From positions 63,924 to 127,923 of the forward strand of contig QKWP01000075.1 of NCBI GenBank assembly GCA_003550325.1: a stretch of 64,000 nt of DNA, written 5' to 3'. The position numbers and the translations under genes were made by a program. A model generated the notes under the pieces. That model searched no databases and was not told the origin of the DNA. It was given only the letters and a program-made list of their open reading frames with translations. Position 1 is the stretch's first letter; the number at the start of each line of letters is the position of its first letter. This document shows, in pieces, positions 1 to 12,300 of the stretch. The stretch is from Gigaspora rosea (Eukaryota > Glomeromycota > Glomeromycetes > Diversisporales > Gigasporaceae).

Positions 1-122
1 GATCTTGGTTATTACTATCAATTTACGATAGAAGACAAGTTACACTGATCAGTATGGTATATGTGATCAGATCAGTACAGCGCAGACCTGTTTTTTAAAA
101 TTTATGCTATACGTAATAGATA

Positions 123-359
123 TTACACGGGCTGTTGTGAATATCATGAGTTAGCACGGCGAAGCCGTGGTAACACATGATCTTCATGGCGCACGTGTAA
201 TATCTGATATATTTCACGGTTCCTATGCCCGTAACGTTTCTGATTAAAATTTTTAATGATGATGTCATACCGTATAAAAATTTTTGATATCTTCACGGTA
301 TTACATCATCATAAAAATATCATCAGAAATGTTCACGAGAAACATTAGGGACCGTGTAA
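123..359. mobile_element. MITE with TA target duplication
   Basis: The ends are inverted (TTACACGG at the left, CCGTGTAA at the right) and both sides carry TA (121-122 and 360-361), as in Tc1/mariner or pogo-type insertions. Inside are further inverted segments: a tight hairpin near 153-170 (CACGG, loop, CCGTG) and a larger palindrome over about 213-359 whose arms share the order CACGG, TTTCTGAT, ATGATGATGT. No coding capacity is seen. The family is not recognised. Confidence 0.6.
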
Positions 360-363
360 TATT

Positions 364-1328
364 GATCCGATATTATATATATTAGAGTTAGGAGATACTG
401 CTGATTCGTATGGTATAGTTTAAAAATTGTCTGTATTATAACTTACTGATCTGCTCAACTATATCATGCTAATTTGTTGTAACTTCTAAAGCATTCGATT
501 ATTATAAAAAGCTGGGATGCAAAATTCTAAAGGTATAGATCAAATTAGTCATATCACATGCTTGATGAGCATCAATTTCATATAATTGGCATTACGGACT
601 TAACTGTTTTTAAATCCGAATGTTTATTCAAAGAATTTTTTCAACTTTTAGTTAAAATTTAGAAATCAGGAATTCATATGTCAATTTAGTTAGCACTATT
701 GGTGCATATTTCATGGTAAACAAGGTAGATAAAATATATATTTTTTTCAAACATCTTAATGAATATTGCTCTTCCATGACATAGAGGCTGAAGATTATTA
801 GACTATGCAAAGTTAATTTTTCATTTTCATTACATGGTTTTCAAAATCCCGATCTGTAGTTGGTTTATTATTATTATTATTCTGCTGTAAATTAACAAAC
901 TCACATTATATCCAGGGCATGCAAAGTTAGTTTTTTGCTTTGCATAACAGAATCAGAAGTTTGGGTTGGTGGTCAGATTTTTTTCTGTCCTATCAGATAA
1001 TTGAGAAGGTCTCTAAAAAAACAAATAGCAAAAATTAAATAATTGCACAATTAAGACTTAAAAAATTTTTTTGAAAATCAGTCAGCAGGGTAATGCAAAA
1101 CAAAAACCAAGCAGATGTTTACATTTTATTAATTCAATTACCCAAATCTAAAAAACATTCAATTTATTCAATAACATAATTCTCAAGATATTTTATATAA
1201 GCATCAAATAAATCTACTAAATTATCTTTATTTATAATTGTAAGGCTAGCATAAGTAATTTATTTAAAAAATATAGCTTATTATGAGATTATTTATAGTA
1301 ATAATAGTAATAATTATATTTTGCACAA
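364..1328. other. AT-rich intergenic stretch, no gene seen
   Basis: No ORF with recognisable content, no RNA gene and no clear repeat ends are seen. Short runs of TATTATTATT and A or T tracts dominate. Confidence 0.5.
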
Positions 1329-1446
1329 TTATAATTATTATTACATTATAATTATTATTACATTATAATTATTATTACACTATAATTATTATTACATTAT
1401 AATTATTATTACATTATAATTATTATTATATTATAATTATTATTAC
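1329..1446. repeat. 17-bp minisatellite, about 7 copies
   Basis: The unit ATAATTATTATTACATT repeats head to tail about seven times with few changes. It is pure A/T apart from one C per unit. Confidence 0.85.
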
Positions 1447-3090
1447 TGTAACTATGTTAAAAAAAATCCTGAAGATAAAAGTTGATTTTGTTTTAAAACA
1501 ATATTTATTGATTTATTAATTTTTATTTTAACTTGTATACCAGTATTAAAAAATGTAGACTTTGGGCTTTCAAATTTATCATTTATTATTTACTAGATTC
1601 AGCCCATGAGAAATCTAATTGGTATTGTACTACTACATATAATAAATGTTACAATTAGATTTACAAAGGGTTGAACCTGGTAAATAATAAATAAACTAGA
1701 AAACCTGAAATCTTATTTTCCTTTGGCAGCATTAACAAAAAGTAATAATATTCTGATAACATGTTTTGATAGTGGCATCCCAATTTATTTCAGATTCTAA
1801 CATGTATAGAATTATGATTTGATGAAAATTTTTATTATAATGGCTATTTCAAAAATCTATTCTATTACATAATAAAGTTCAAGGTTATTTTGGTTGAATT
1901 TTAATGTTTTCCATTAGTGTCTCTTATCTTAGTAGGCATTTGATAATAATAGTACCTTATGCCTATCTTTTCAATTCAATCCTTTTATTATAAAACATCA
2001 TCACTATGCTCCAATTGTGTTGCAATCAGCATTATTCTATATAATAAAGTTTTTTTTCTGTTTTTGAATTATCAAATTAGCACAATAACTTACTTTTTGC
2101 ACTTACCTAGATATTATAATAGCTAATAAAACAAATATTCACAATCAGTCAAAACTCCATAAATATACAGACTAAAAACTTTCTAAATGCATGGTATGAT
2201 CTGGTCTGAACTCATAAGAGCTATAAATAATTTCTGTCCTAAATGCATACCCTCTCTAAGTGCACTATTTCAAAAAAATTTTTTATAGCACTGAAAGCAG
2301 TGCATTTATAGAGTTCTGAATGTAACCAAATGTTTAATAATTGCAAAACAGATTATAATTTATAATACAAATAAACATGGCTAAACAGATATAATAAATT
2401 ACACAAACTTGGAATTAATAATTTGGCTATAAACTTTGGTTCAAAAATGAACAGAAGTGTTATAGTATAGCATACTGTCTTTGGATTCAGATTTCTAAAT
2501 TTGGGTATCAAATGTTTATTCTAAAAACTTATGGAATATTATGGACTGATGTTTTTTGTGTCACTACAAAGAATTTGAGCTCACTACAGAGAATTTATCA
2601 AATATGTAAGTGGGCTTTCTTCAAGCCACAAACAGTTTAATTTTTTTACTACTATAAATAGAAGGTTTAATATGCGTTATATCAAAATTTGATAATAAAT
2701 TTAAAAAGTTTTAATAGTGGCATATTTTTGTAGCCTATGTGTAACTTTTATCATACTTCAATATTATATGAGAAATGAACTACATTTGACTCTACCCTTA
2801 AATAAAATATTTTAGAGTTATTTTTTTATATTTATATTAAATTACTTGTATATATAATATAAAATATAATACAAAAAGAAGATTTATATTATTCTATATG
2901 TTTTTACATCATATAATTTGAAAAAGAGTTCCTTTTTCTGGTATGTACTAAATAACATGTGTTTTTTATACAATACATGATTATTAAATTTAAAATCGAT
3001 ATCAAGTCCAACTAAAGTGAAAAAAGCAATAAAGTGATATACAATAGTTAAATTTGAGTTCATTTTATATTGATATTACTGTGATTTTTA
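1447..3090. other. AT-rich intergenic stretch with a degenerate pogo-like MITE remnant
   Basis: No gene is supported. At about 2232-2322 the text TCCTAAATGCATACC, then CTCTCTAAGTGCA, with TGCATTTATAGAG in inverse on the right, looks like a decayed relative of the pogo-like MITE at 17686-17858 (CTAAATGC ends). The remainder is simple A/T-rich sequence. Confidence 0.4.
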
Positions 3091-3520
3091 TCACAAGTTA
3101 CAGTAAAACTTTCTTGTTTGCTATTCTGATGACTGTGGTATATGATTAAGGTCATGTAAGTATGCATTAGAATTTTCATAATTTCTACTATGAGTTAAAT
3201 AAACATTCTGTAACAACACTTACTATTCTGGCGACCACAGTGTGATCAAATTTGAGTTATTTTGCATTAGATTTGCCTTGATTTCTATATAGTTAAGTTT
3301 GAGTTAGTTTGTATTAAAGTTATTATGGCTTCTGTCATAAGTTACAGTATAGAACTCCATTGCAAAGCCTACTTGCCATTTTGGTGACTTTAGAATGTGC
3401 TTAAGATTGAGTAAGTTATATTGAAATTATCATCTTATAATTATTATTATGATTTCTACCATGAGTTACTATAACAAATTCTGTAACAGAAATTGCTATT
3501 TTGATGACCACATTATTGAA
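3090..3520 (-). repeat. Diverged ~105-bp satellite, block A
   Basis: Four to five loosely conserved units in inverse orientation to the blocks at 14.3, 18.1 and 24.1 kb. Each unit contains GTAACA, then CTATTCTGGTGACCAC, GAGTTAGTTTGCATT and TTTCTACCATGAGTTA, with many substitutions and small indels. The block runs into the start of the first Helitron-like copy at 3433. Confidence 0.65.
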
Positions 3521-4740
3521 GTAGTTGCATTGCAATTTTTTGTATTTTATATGTGGTTGAGTTAGCTATTATTTGATTGAATTTCTAATCACAAGTTAAA
3601 AAATAGTAATTGTCTTAGTAATATAAGATTTACTCATACTTTTTAACATTTTCAAAAACTGGACAGAGAAAATTAGCACAAAAAGGATTCTAGTATGGTA
3701 TACAAGAAATGATTTATTCATTTAATGAATGCATTTTACATTAGTTATAAATTAGCGCTATTTAACTGATACAAGATATGCGCCCAGAAATAGCAATTAA
3801 ACTTGCACTAAGAATCATGTAAGCTGTTAAGTTTTGTGTAGCTTGATGCTGGCCAGTGGTTTTTCAATCTGTATAAACGCGCAATATTAATATTTAGTAG
3901 TTATAATCATGATATGTGATCATGAGAATGCTATTATAAAAATGACAGATTTCAAAGATTCAAACTCTGTTATTTTCATTCGCCCTCCTTTATTACAATT
4001 GCCGTTATTGTTATCATTTATCGATATTCTTGCTATTATTATATCGTTATTATATCATTATTATTATATCATTAATATCGTTATTATTATTATTATATGA
4101 CAAGGTGAAACCCGTGGTTGTGACCCGTGCAAGTGGTACGTTATTAATATCTAAAATAGTAACTAACCTATCACTAACCCTAACTATGTAAGATCTGCAT
4201 CAAAACATAATTGTCTCTGTTGCGGGTTTCAACTTTTTATATTATTATGCGAGTTTAGTCTACAACTGAGACGCCTTTGTTCTCATGCGGCCTTTATTGG
4301 GTTAGTAGTTACTGCATACGGAAGGTCATTAATTCATAATGACCTTGGTTATATTATATGGACTCAGCTGTCGTTTGTTTCATGGTGTTATCTTGCCCCC
4401 TGCTTATCATCTTTTCGACCTATTGACTTATATCGATTTGAATTGAATGACTTGTAATGTTCTTTTTTATTTATATTTGAATAAAAATTAATCAATGTAT
4501 ATGTTCACCCATTCATATAACACAAATGTTTGATAAAAATTTATAAAAATCAATACGCATGATTGCAAGTTATAGTTCATGCACATTTATGCAAAGTTAG
4601 TCAATCGTATCTCATAAAGATTACACTTGCATGAACGACCATCATTTTATAATAATCCTGTAATAGAAAATATACAACTCTAACCACTATCATGTTCTTC
4701 CGTTCCTGGTTTCGCGCGACGACGTCGCGCAGCTATCTAG
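3433..4740 (+). mobile_element. Helitron-like non-autonomous element, copy 1
   Basis: This 1.31-kb unit is repeated almost identically at 5062-6363. The left end is A|TCTTATAATT and the right end is a GC-rich hairpin (GCGCGACGACGTCGCGC, 4714-4730) followed by AGCTAT and CTAG|T. A 5' TC, a 3' hairpin, a CTRR terminus and insertion between A and T are the marks of Helitrons. No Rep/helicase coding is present. The left end lies inside satellite-like sequence, so that boundary is weaker than the right one. The short ORF at 3909-4100 is low-complexity Ile/Leu/Tyr sequence and not a gene. Confidence 0.6.
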
Positions 4741-5061
4741 TGGTTATCTGAAAAGTGAAATGATGTGTGCAAATACGCTATTCTTATTGGTCGCTCTTCA
4801 ACGTGATAAGGCTTATTATTAATTATAATTATATGCATTTCAAATTGGTTATTTATTCGACATTTTTTCCGGTTTAACCTGCTTTGCCTACTTATATATA
4901 TTGCGTAATTTCTAAAAAGAAAAAAAAAGGAAAAAGGTGAAAGCGTCTTAAATTGATTGGACAATACAAAAATATGATGAGTTATAAATCGTTTTCCTAT
5001 TTTGCTTATTAGGATGTATCACGTAGCGATATGATTTTTCTAACAAAAAAATGTGAAAGCN
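4741..5061. other. Spacer between the two Helitron-like copies, ends in a single N
   Basis: AT-rich spacer with no gene. Position 5061 is one undefined base directly before the TC that starts copy 2. GTGAAAGC followed by TCTTA occurs at both 4937 and 5053. The N may be a base-call ambiguity or a scaffold joint, so the arrangement should be treated with care. Confidence 0.7.
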
Positions 5062-6363
5062 TCTTATAATAATTATTATGATTTCTACCATGAGTTACTA
5101 TAACAAATTCTGTAACAGAAATTGCTATTTTGATGACCACATTATTGAAATAGTTGCATTGCAATTTTTTGTATTTTATATGTGGTTGAGTTAGCGGTTA
5201 TTTGATTGAATTTCTAATCACAAGTTAAAAAATAGTAATTGTCTTAGTAGTATAAGATTTACTCATACTTTTTAACATTTTCAAAAACTGGACAGAGAAA
5301 ATTAGCACAAAAAGGATTCTAGTATGGTATACAAGAAATGATTTTTTCATTTAATGAATGCATTTTACATTAGTTATAAATTAGCGCTATTTAACTGATA
5401 CAAGATATGCGCCCAGAAATAGCAATTAAACTTGCGCTGGGAATCATGTAAGCTGTTAAGTTTTGTGTAGCTTGGTGCTGGCCAGTGGTTTTTCCATCTG
5501 TATAAATGCGCGATATTAATATTTAGTAGTTATAATCATGATATGTGATCATGAGAATGCTATTATAAAAATGGCAGATTTCAAAGATTCAAACTCTGTT
5601 ATTTTCACCCTCCTTTATTACAATTGCCGTTATTGTTATCATTTATTGTTATTCTTGCTATTATTATATCGTTATTATATCATTATTATTATATCATTAA
5701 TATCGTTATTATTATTATTATATGACCAAGTGAAACCAGTGGTTGTGACCCGTGCAAGTGGTACGTTATTAATATCTAAAATAGTAACTAACCTATTACT
5801 AACCCTAATTATGTAAGATCTGCATCAAAACATAATTGTCTCTGTTGCGGGTTTCAACCTTTTATATTATTATGCGAGTTTAGTCTACAACTGAGACGCC
5901 TTTGTTCTCATGCAGCCTTTATTGGGTTAGTAGTTACTGTATACGGAAGGTCATTAATTCATAATGACCTTGGTTATATTATATGGACTCAGCTGTTTGT
6001 TTCATGGTGTTACCTTGCCCCTTGCTTATCATCTTTTCGACCTATTGACTTATATCGATTTGAATTGAATGACTTGTAATGTTCTTTTTTTATTTATATT
6101 TGAATAAAAATTAATCAATGTATATGTTCACACATTCATATAACACAAATGTTTGATAAAAATTTATAAAAATCAATACGCATGATTGCAAGTTATAGTT
6201 CATGCACATTTATGCAAAGTTAGTCAATCATATCTCATAAAGATTACACTTGCATGAACGACCATCATTTTATAATAATCCTGTAATAGAAAATATACAA
6301 CTCTAACTACTATCATGTTCTTCCGTTCCTGGTTTCGCGCGACAACGTCACGCAGCTATCTAG
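5062..6363 (+). mobile_element. Helitron-like non-autonomous element, copy 2
   Basis: Parallel to 3433-4740 from TCTTATAATT to CTAG|T, with scattered substitutions and a few small indels (roughly 97-98 percent identical by eye). The terminal hairpin has changed to GCGCGACAACGTCACGC. The sequences after CTAG|T differ between the copies, which fixes the 3' end exactly. The ORF at 5538-5816 is a low-complexity artefact of AT repeats. Confidence 0.6.
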
Positions 6364-7525
6364 TAGTACGAAGTACGAAGTGTATGGTTAACAGATCTGT
6401 GTGCGAAATCTTAAATCTTATTGGATGGCGTATCAAATCGATCATTTGATGCGGAAAGTCTACGGACACGTACAGATCACGTGACATTTCATCTTATGGA
6501 CACGTACCAAAATAATAATTAGGAAACGATCCGGCAAGGCTTTTATACTAAGTTAACATTCTTAATAATTCTAATATTCTTGTTCTCCTTGTCTTTCCGG
6601 TTCTAATAATGGCGAGATTTTTCAAATTTACCCAGAACCGGAGATGTGACCTTTTGAAATTGAGCAATGTTCTAAAGATTATATAAAAACGTCGCATAAA
6701 CTTCATGAGGCTATATCTCCTATTCTACTGGGCTGATCTTATCATCATTTAAACCGGATAGACCTGGAGAACAGGTTTTGTTAGGCGACAAAGATGATTA
6801 ACCTATTATAGAAGCCCAGTCGAATCACATTTTAATTTAAAAAAGAAAAAAACATAAGAAATAGATGACCCGGAAGACTTTCGAACTAAGCTGACCTCTT
6901 TTATCACTCTAAGTAAACCTGTTTATCTTATTTTTCTGGTTCAAATGGTGGTAATATTATTAAAATTAGTTCAATATAACTGGAGATATAGTCTTCGGAA
7001 GTTTATGCGGCGTTTTTATATAATCTTTAGAACGTTGCCCAATTTCGAAAGGTCGTATCTTCAGTTCTACTAGACAGGTTTTGACAGTCTTCCCAATATT
7101 AGAACTAGAAAGTCCAGGAGAGCAAGTTTTATTAGAATGGTTAAGGAGGTTAAATTAGTACAAAAGTTTTGCCGGTTCGCTTTTTTAAATCAAAAAATTA
7201 TTATTTTGGTACCTGTGAAATGTCACGTGATCTGTACGTGTCCGTAGACTTTCCTCATTTGATGCGCATTAACATCACGTGTATAAACAAGTATACTGGG
7301 TTTTGTTTAATGTGTAATTCATTTTGATAAACTTGTGGCTGTGCGCATCTTCTACATTCTGGCACGAGCCTCTATACCTGTTGTGCTTGCTACTTATGTA
7401 ATCAATTCGAGGATATAGTATGAATTTCCGCTACTTTCTGAAGAATATTTGATCTGCATGAATGTTGTAATCTATACTATAAATCTTTATTTTTTTTCGC
7501 TTGCTATAATTAATTTATATATACC
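6364..7525. mobile_element. AGGAACG-family dispersed repeat, copy split by a foldback element
   Basis: Starts with AGTACGAAGTACGAAGTG and TATGGTTAACAG, matching 7537-7570 and, in inverse, about 57150-57325. After 90 bp it is interrupted by the foldback element 6453-7254 and resumes at GCGCATTAAC. The family and the right-hand limit are unknown. Confidence 0.45.
6453..7254. mobile_element. Foldback (MULE-like) element with 11-bp target duplication
   Basis: The ends are GGAAAGTCTACGGACACGTA and its reverse complement. The perfect terminal repeat runs about 40 bp through TCACGTGACATTTCA and a second block, ACCAAAATAATAATT, follows. Further in, looser inverted arms continue (for example TTCTAAAGATTATATAAAAA near 6670 against its complement near 7020), so nearly the whole element can fold on itself. 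The flanks carry TCATTTGATGC (6442-6452 and 7255-7265). A 9-11 bp duplication with long inverted repeats is typical of Mutator-like elements; no transposase is present. Confidence 0.75.
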
Positions 7526-7526
7526 A

Positions 7527-7800
7527 GGAACGTAATACGAAGTACGAAGTGTATGGTTTACAGGCAACTATCTGTGTGCAAAATCTTGCATATGATTGAA
7601 TAGCATGATCACATATTCAAATTGATCATGTGTACTTTTCGTTAGCTTTTACGTAATCGTTAGGCTGGTCATACATTGCTAGATTCTAATTGGTATGTTG
7701 ATTTAGAACTGTATGAATTTGTGTTATAAAATATTACAGGTTGTATGCGAATCTTTACACGAACTTTTCTGGTAGTTAAAATTTTATAAAGCTTGTGGCA
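7527..7800 (+). repeat. AGGAACG-family dispersed repeat, second copy
   Basis: Begins CCAGGAACGTAATACGAAGT, continues ACGAAGTGTATGGTTTACAG and GCAAAATCTTG. Compare 6364 and the inverse copies around 57150-57325. Right boundary not determined; no coding. Confidence 0.5.
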
Positions 7801-8022
7801 GTGATGCAGATCATTGGGTCATGTCGGATAAAGACGAAAAAAAAAATAGAACCTGGGTAAATATGATAATAACAATAAATTAAGGTACATGAACTAATTT
7901 TTATTCTTTTAATTTCCTTACATTATCATATAAAAATTTTATTTCGTCTTATTCGTCACGAATTTCGTCATTCGTTATTCGTCAATTCAATGGCGAACGA
8001 AAAAGTTTCGTCATTTCGTTAG

Positions 8023-8126
8023 GCATCATTAGATGGTTTACAAGAATGCATAAAAATAAACCTAAAATTAGTACGAAAATTATTAAATATTTCTAAAAGA
8101 CATTCGTCTGGTAGTGTTGCAATCAT
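8023..8126 (-). pseudogene. F-box gene stub (duplicate of the 9.7-11.5 kb gene)
   Basis: Reading on the minus strand from the ATG at 8126, the peptide starts MIATLPDECLLEIFNNFR, which is the N-terminal F-box pattern (L-P-x-E-C-L-L-E-I-F) also found at 11486 as MISLLPDECLLEIF. About 34 residues later the similarity ends and no leucine-rich repeats follow, so only the start of the gene is left. The upstream flank (8127 to about 8830) aligns with the flank of the larger copy (11487 to about 12300), for example GAATTTTGGAAACTTA and GAAATAATTTAAGAAAC, so promoter and start were duplicated together. Shared F-box proteins normally recruit substrates to SCF ubiquitin ligases; this stub cannot do so. 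Confidence 0.7.
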
Positions 8127-8129
8127 TTT

Positions 8130-8830
8130 AACATGATTTATGGTATTATTATAAAAAAAGAACGAAATTTCAAAATGTAATGTGAAGAGAAATTGAAACG
8201 GAATATATAGCATTTATTTCTAACCAAAAAAAATTGCTTGGTTGGGTGTACAATATTTGTTGTTATGAGCAACTACATAACTTTCTAAGTTTTCGATGTA
8301 AATAATGCTGACAAAAACTTCATACTATTTATATATAATTGGTAACCCTCAATGGACCTCGTCATCGATTGAAAAATAAGTGATTAATTTTAATATAAAT
8401 GGCTTATTACTTATTATACTGCAATAATTCTGTAAAGATAACGCGATTTCATGTTGGAAAATTGTCATATGTCAGTAATAAAATAATCTTTTTATATTAG
8501 CTATGGAATTAAAAAGATTAAATTAGGATACAATTTCAGATCGAATCTGTCGAATGAATTTTGGAAACTTACACCTTTCATGTATCATAAAGTTTGTACT
8601 CATACTTTTATAATCCTTTATATTAGTATGACTGAAGAGCTTTATTTAATTAAGTAAACCGGAAATAATTTAAGAAACACAATTGTCTAATCGAACTCGA
8701 ACAAGATAAATTTCGTATGCATAAGATTATTATATCTTACAATAGGTATTCAAAGCGAAGTTACAATATAAAATGTAAAGTCTATATTGTCAGTCTTCAA
8801 ATCAAGAATCATACTAACGAAAGATTTGGT
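8130..8830. repeat. Segmental duplicate of the F-box gene upstream flank
   Basis: Aligns with about 11490-12300 over several hundred bases with roughly 75-80 percent identity by eye; shared words include AAGATAACGCGATTTC against AAGATAACGTGATTTC, and TCCTTTATATT. The two copies are in the same orientation. Confidence 0.6.
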
Positions 8831-9685
8831 AAATACCTAAAAAAGGTTCTTTATGAAAAAATAATTTTATAAATAGTAATAATATGTAGATTTACAATAC
8901 AATTTTATCTAACACAATACAATAAAAATAAACCGTAAATAAAGCTTACGCGGGTAGAAGAAACAATTTACTATGTATAAGACGAAGTGGAAGTATAAGT
9001 AGATAATTTTAAAATTTCTTGGCATAAAAATGTGAATAAAGAATCATTTTAAGTCATAAAATGTGTATATAATATTATTTGTTTGATAAAAATTTCATAG
9101 ATACGTAAATTTGAGTAAAAATTGACGAAGAACAATAATATCTGCCGACCTTTCATAAATTAACCATGTACAAATATTATTTAACGTGTCCTATCGAGAA
9201 CGTTAAAGAATCTTTGGAACTTATTTGAAGTTATTGTTTTCTGTCCAAAATTTCTGGTAGGATATGTTATTTCGTGGTTTTCCGTATTTAATGTTGGAAG
9301 TCTTGAGTGATTCGACATTTAGAAATTTGCTTCTGATGCATAAAGTTCCATAGAAAATCAACAAGTGATTAAATTTTAGTCATGCATAGTTAAAAGAATT
9401 AGTTTCAAACATTCTAAAAGAATTATTCTTCTAATCTTACTTTATCGATTAAATAATTAACGTCATTTATTATAGAATTTATATATAATTTCATAAATGT
9501 GTTCGAAATTAAAAGAAAAAGTTTTTAGAAAGCCTCTGCAAAATGCTTTGTTCTTCTTTCCAACTAAATCTTTTTTCTACTAATATTTAGAAAAAAAGGC
9601 AATATTTTCACAAGAGCTTTTGTTAAAATTTCTTGCGTCATTGAAATATTATTTATATAAAAGTCTTTGTTATCTCTTAGATTCT
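8831..9685. other. AT-rich stretch downstream of the F-box/LRR pseudogene
   Basis: No recognisable gene, repeat end or RNA. It holds the 3' flank of the minus-strand LRR pseudogene. Confidence 0.4.
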
Positions 9686-11486
9686 TCAAAACAAGATTAA
9701 TGAAACTGAATAATTATTCTTGTGAACATCCTCTACAAATGTTTTTAATTCCTTTGAGCTAAGCTTATTACGATGAATAAATAAAGAAGTTAATGTAGTG
9801 TTTATATTAAGAGCTTCCACTAATGCCCTTCCACCTTCAAAATCAAGTTGATTACCGACGATAGATAAAGATATAAGAGTAGTGTTTACGTAAAGGGCTT
9901 TTGCTAATACTTTTATCCCTTCAGAATTAATTTGATTATCTCCAAGGTTTAATGTAGTTAAAACTGTATTTTTACAAAGTGCTTCTGCTATTGCTTCAGC
10001 ACCTTCAGAACCAAGCTTATTACCATTAATAGATAAATAAGTTAGAGTATTATTTTCAATAAAGAAACTTTGCCTTCCTCAGAACCAAGAGAATTCCAAC
10101 TAAGATCTATAAAAGTCAGAGTAGCATTCTTGCAAAGGGTTTCTAATAATCTTTCACCTCGTCCAAAATTAAGTTTATTTGATGGAAGATACAAAGATTT
10201 TAAAGTAGTATTCTTACAAAGAGCTCCCATCAATATTTCCCATTCCTTAAAACCCAACTCATTATTAGAAAGATTTAAGGAAGTTAAAGTTGTATTTGTA
10301 TAGGGAACTTTCGATAATGCTTTTATTCCTCCAAGTCCAATTTGATTAGCGCCGAGATTTAAAGAATCTAAGGTGATGTTGTTGTAAAGTGCTTCTACTA
10401 ATGCTTCTACACCCCTAGAACCGAATTTATTGCCATAAATAGACAAAGAAGTCAGAGTAGTGTTCCTACGAAGAGCTTCCGCTAACATTTTTCCAGAATA
10501 AGCACCAAGTAAACCAGAAGAAAGATCTAAGAAAGAAGGCGTCATACAAGGAATCATATTAGATCCGATATCTAAAGAAGTTAAAGTGGTGTTATTACAA
10601 AGAGTCTCTGCTAACGCATTTACTCCTTCGGAACCAAGCTGATTACGGCGAATAGATAAAGAAGCCAGAGTAGTGTTATTACAAAGAGCCTCTGCTAATG
10701 TTCTTCCACCCTCAGAACCAAGAGAATTTTGATCAATATTTAAAGAAATTAGAGTAGTGTTTTCGTGAATTGCTTTTATTAATGATTTAAATTGTCTAAA
10801 ACCAAGTTTGAAATCAGAAATATCTAAAGAAGTAATAGTGGTATTTTTATAAAGAATCTTTACTAATAATTCATTATCTTTAGAATTATTAATAAAAAAT
10901 TTTAAAGAGGTAACATTATTATTTTTTTTGAATTTTTTCGAATGAAATATTAGTATAAATAGGTTTATAAATGCTTAAATGGAAAAGTTTTTTACAAGTT
11001 CGTAAAAACATTGTAGCTAAAGAAAATTTAATAGCATTTACTTGCTCATTAAATTCTTTAATACATTTATATCTCCAATAACTATAATCATCATAAAAAT
11101 TTATAAATATCATATTCATTATAATATTAAGAAGTGAATCATTTTCATAACCTTCTTTATAAAGTCAATTTTTAACACCATCTCTATCTTCCAAATAAAA
11201 ATCAACATATGTAGCAAAACTTGAATAATCAAATAATAATTTTTGATAATTTGTAAGTTTAATTTATAAAGAATTAATAAAGCTTGTTCTTCTGCATTTA
11301 ATTCTAAAAGATAAATTCTTATAAGTCTTAAATCATCAACATATTTTGTTGGTTCGCTCCATAATATTGGTATAATAATTCTACACCAATGACGGTTTAC
11401 AAGAAGGCATGAAAATAATATTCTATAATTTTACGAAACTTTTTAAATATTTCTAAAAGACATTCGTCCGGTAGTAGTGAAATCAT
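9686..11486 (-). pseudogene. F-box/leucine-rich-repeat protein, decayed
   Basis: Minus strand. The N-terminus at 11486 reads MISLLPDECLLEIF (F-box). A middle part has CLLVNRHWCRIIIPILW and ELNAEEQALLIL, typical of the large F-box family of Glomeromycotina. From about 10920 to 9700 there are about 13-14 leucine-rich repeats of 28 residues in the ribonuclease-inhibitor style, consensus NTTLTSLxLxxNxLGSEG followed by ALAEALCK. The final exon-like frame ends at TGA 9688-9686. The gene is not intact: the F-box and middle segments are in different frames near 11420, there is another shift near 11245, an in-frame TGA at 11167-11165, and the repeat around 10040-10075 has lost bases and changes frame. 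Within 10920-10042 the frame is open without a break. If a relative is active it would be a substrate adaptor of an SCF ubiquitin ligase. Family assignment is strong; decay is read directly. Confidence 0.85.
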
Positions 11487-11489
11487 TTT

Positions 11490-12300
11490 TTGAGGATTTA
11501 TTATTATAAAAAAAAAAAAGACCGAAAATTTTCACAGTGTAATGTGAAACGAAGTATAATTTATAAAATTGCACTCACTGGATCACATGACATATTATTT
11601 TCCATTAACGGTAGGGCTACCCGACATTTATTATTAATGCTCCAAGATGGGTTTAGACTACCTCTTGCAAAATTTTAATATAATCTTTTCTAAACGGTCC
11701 TTAAAACGTCTCTAATCTTGAATCTAGCAAATAGAATGTTATTCATGTGATTTGTATTACGGTATATCCAAATAAATCACCTAGTTAGTATGAACATCAA
11801 GTTATGTAATTTTGACGTGGCTAAGCTTTAATAGTGTTGTTATTAACCCTTCTATTAACCCTCTATTAGCCCTCAATACCTCAATATGCACTTTAATTCA
11901 ATTGGTTTATTAAACTTATTACATTGAATTCTGTGAAGATAACGTGATTTCGTGCTGGGAAATTTTTTTATATGTAGTCATAAAAAAATCTTTCCCAATT
12001 TTACCATGGAATTAGAAAGATACAATTGCAGATCGAGTCCATCGACTGAATTTTGGAAACTTATAACTTTCATGGTATTTAAAATACAAATTATTCATAC
12101 ACTTAAAATCCTTTATATTGGCATGAATGAAGTTCTTAATTAATTGAGTAAATAGAAATAATTTAAGAAACAATTGTCTAATCGAAAGCATTTAAGAATC
12201 CGAAGAAGAAAAATTCGTATACATAATGTTATTATATTTCACGACAGATAGTCGAAACAGAGTCACAATACAGAAATGTAAAGGCTATATTTCCGAACGA
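11490..12300. repeat. Upstream flank of the F-box/LRR gene, duplicated at 8130-8830
   Basis: This flank is shared with the F-box stub copy. ORFs at 11490-11678 and 11952-12143 lie in the aligned non-coding flank and have no recognisable content. Confidence 0.55.

Noticed and set aside
1329-1446. CRISPR-like array
   Set aside because: Head-to-tail 17-bp A/T repeat without spacers in a eukaryotic context.
3909-5816. Two similar short proteins from the duplicated unit
   Set aside because: Frames of Ile, Leu and Tyr from TTATTATTA repeats; they differ in frame and length between copies and are explained by DNA duplication.
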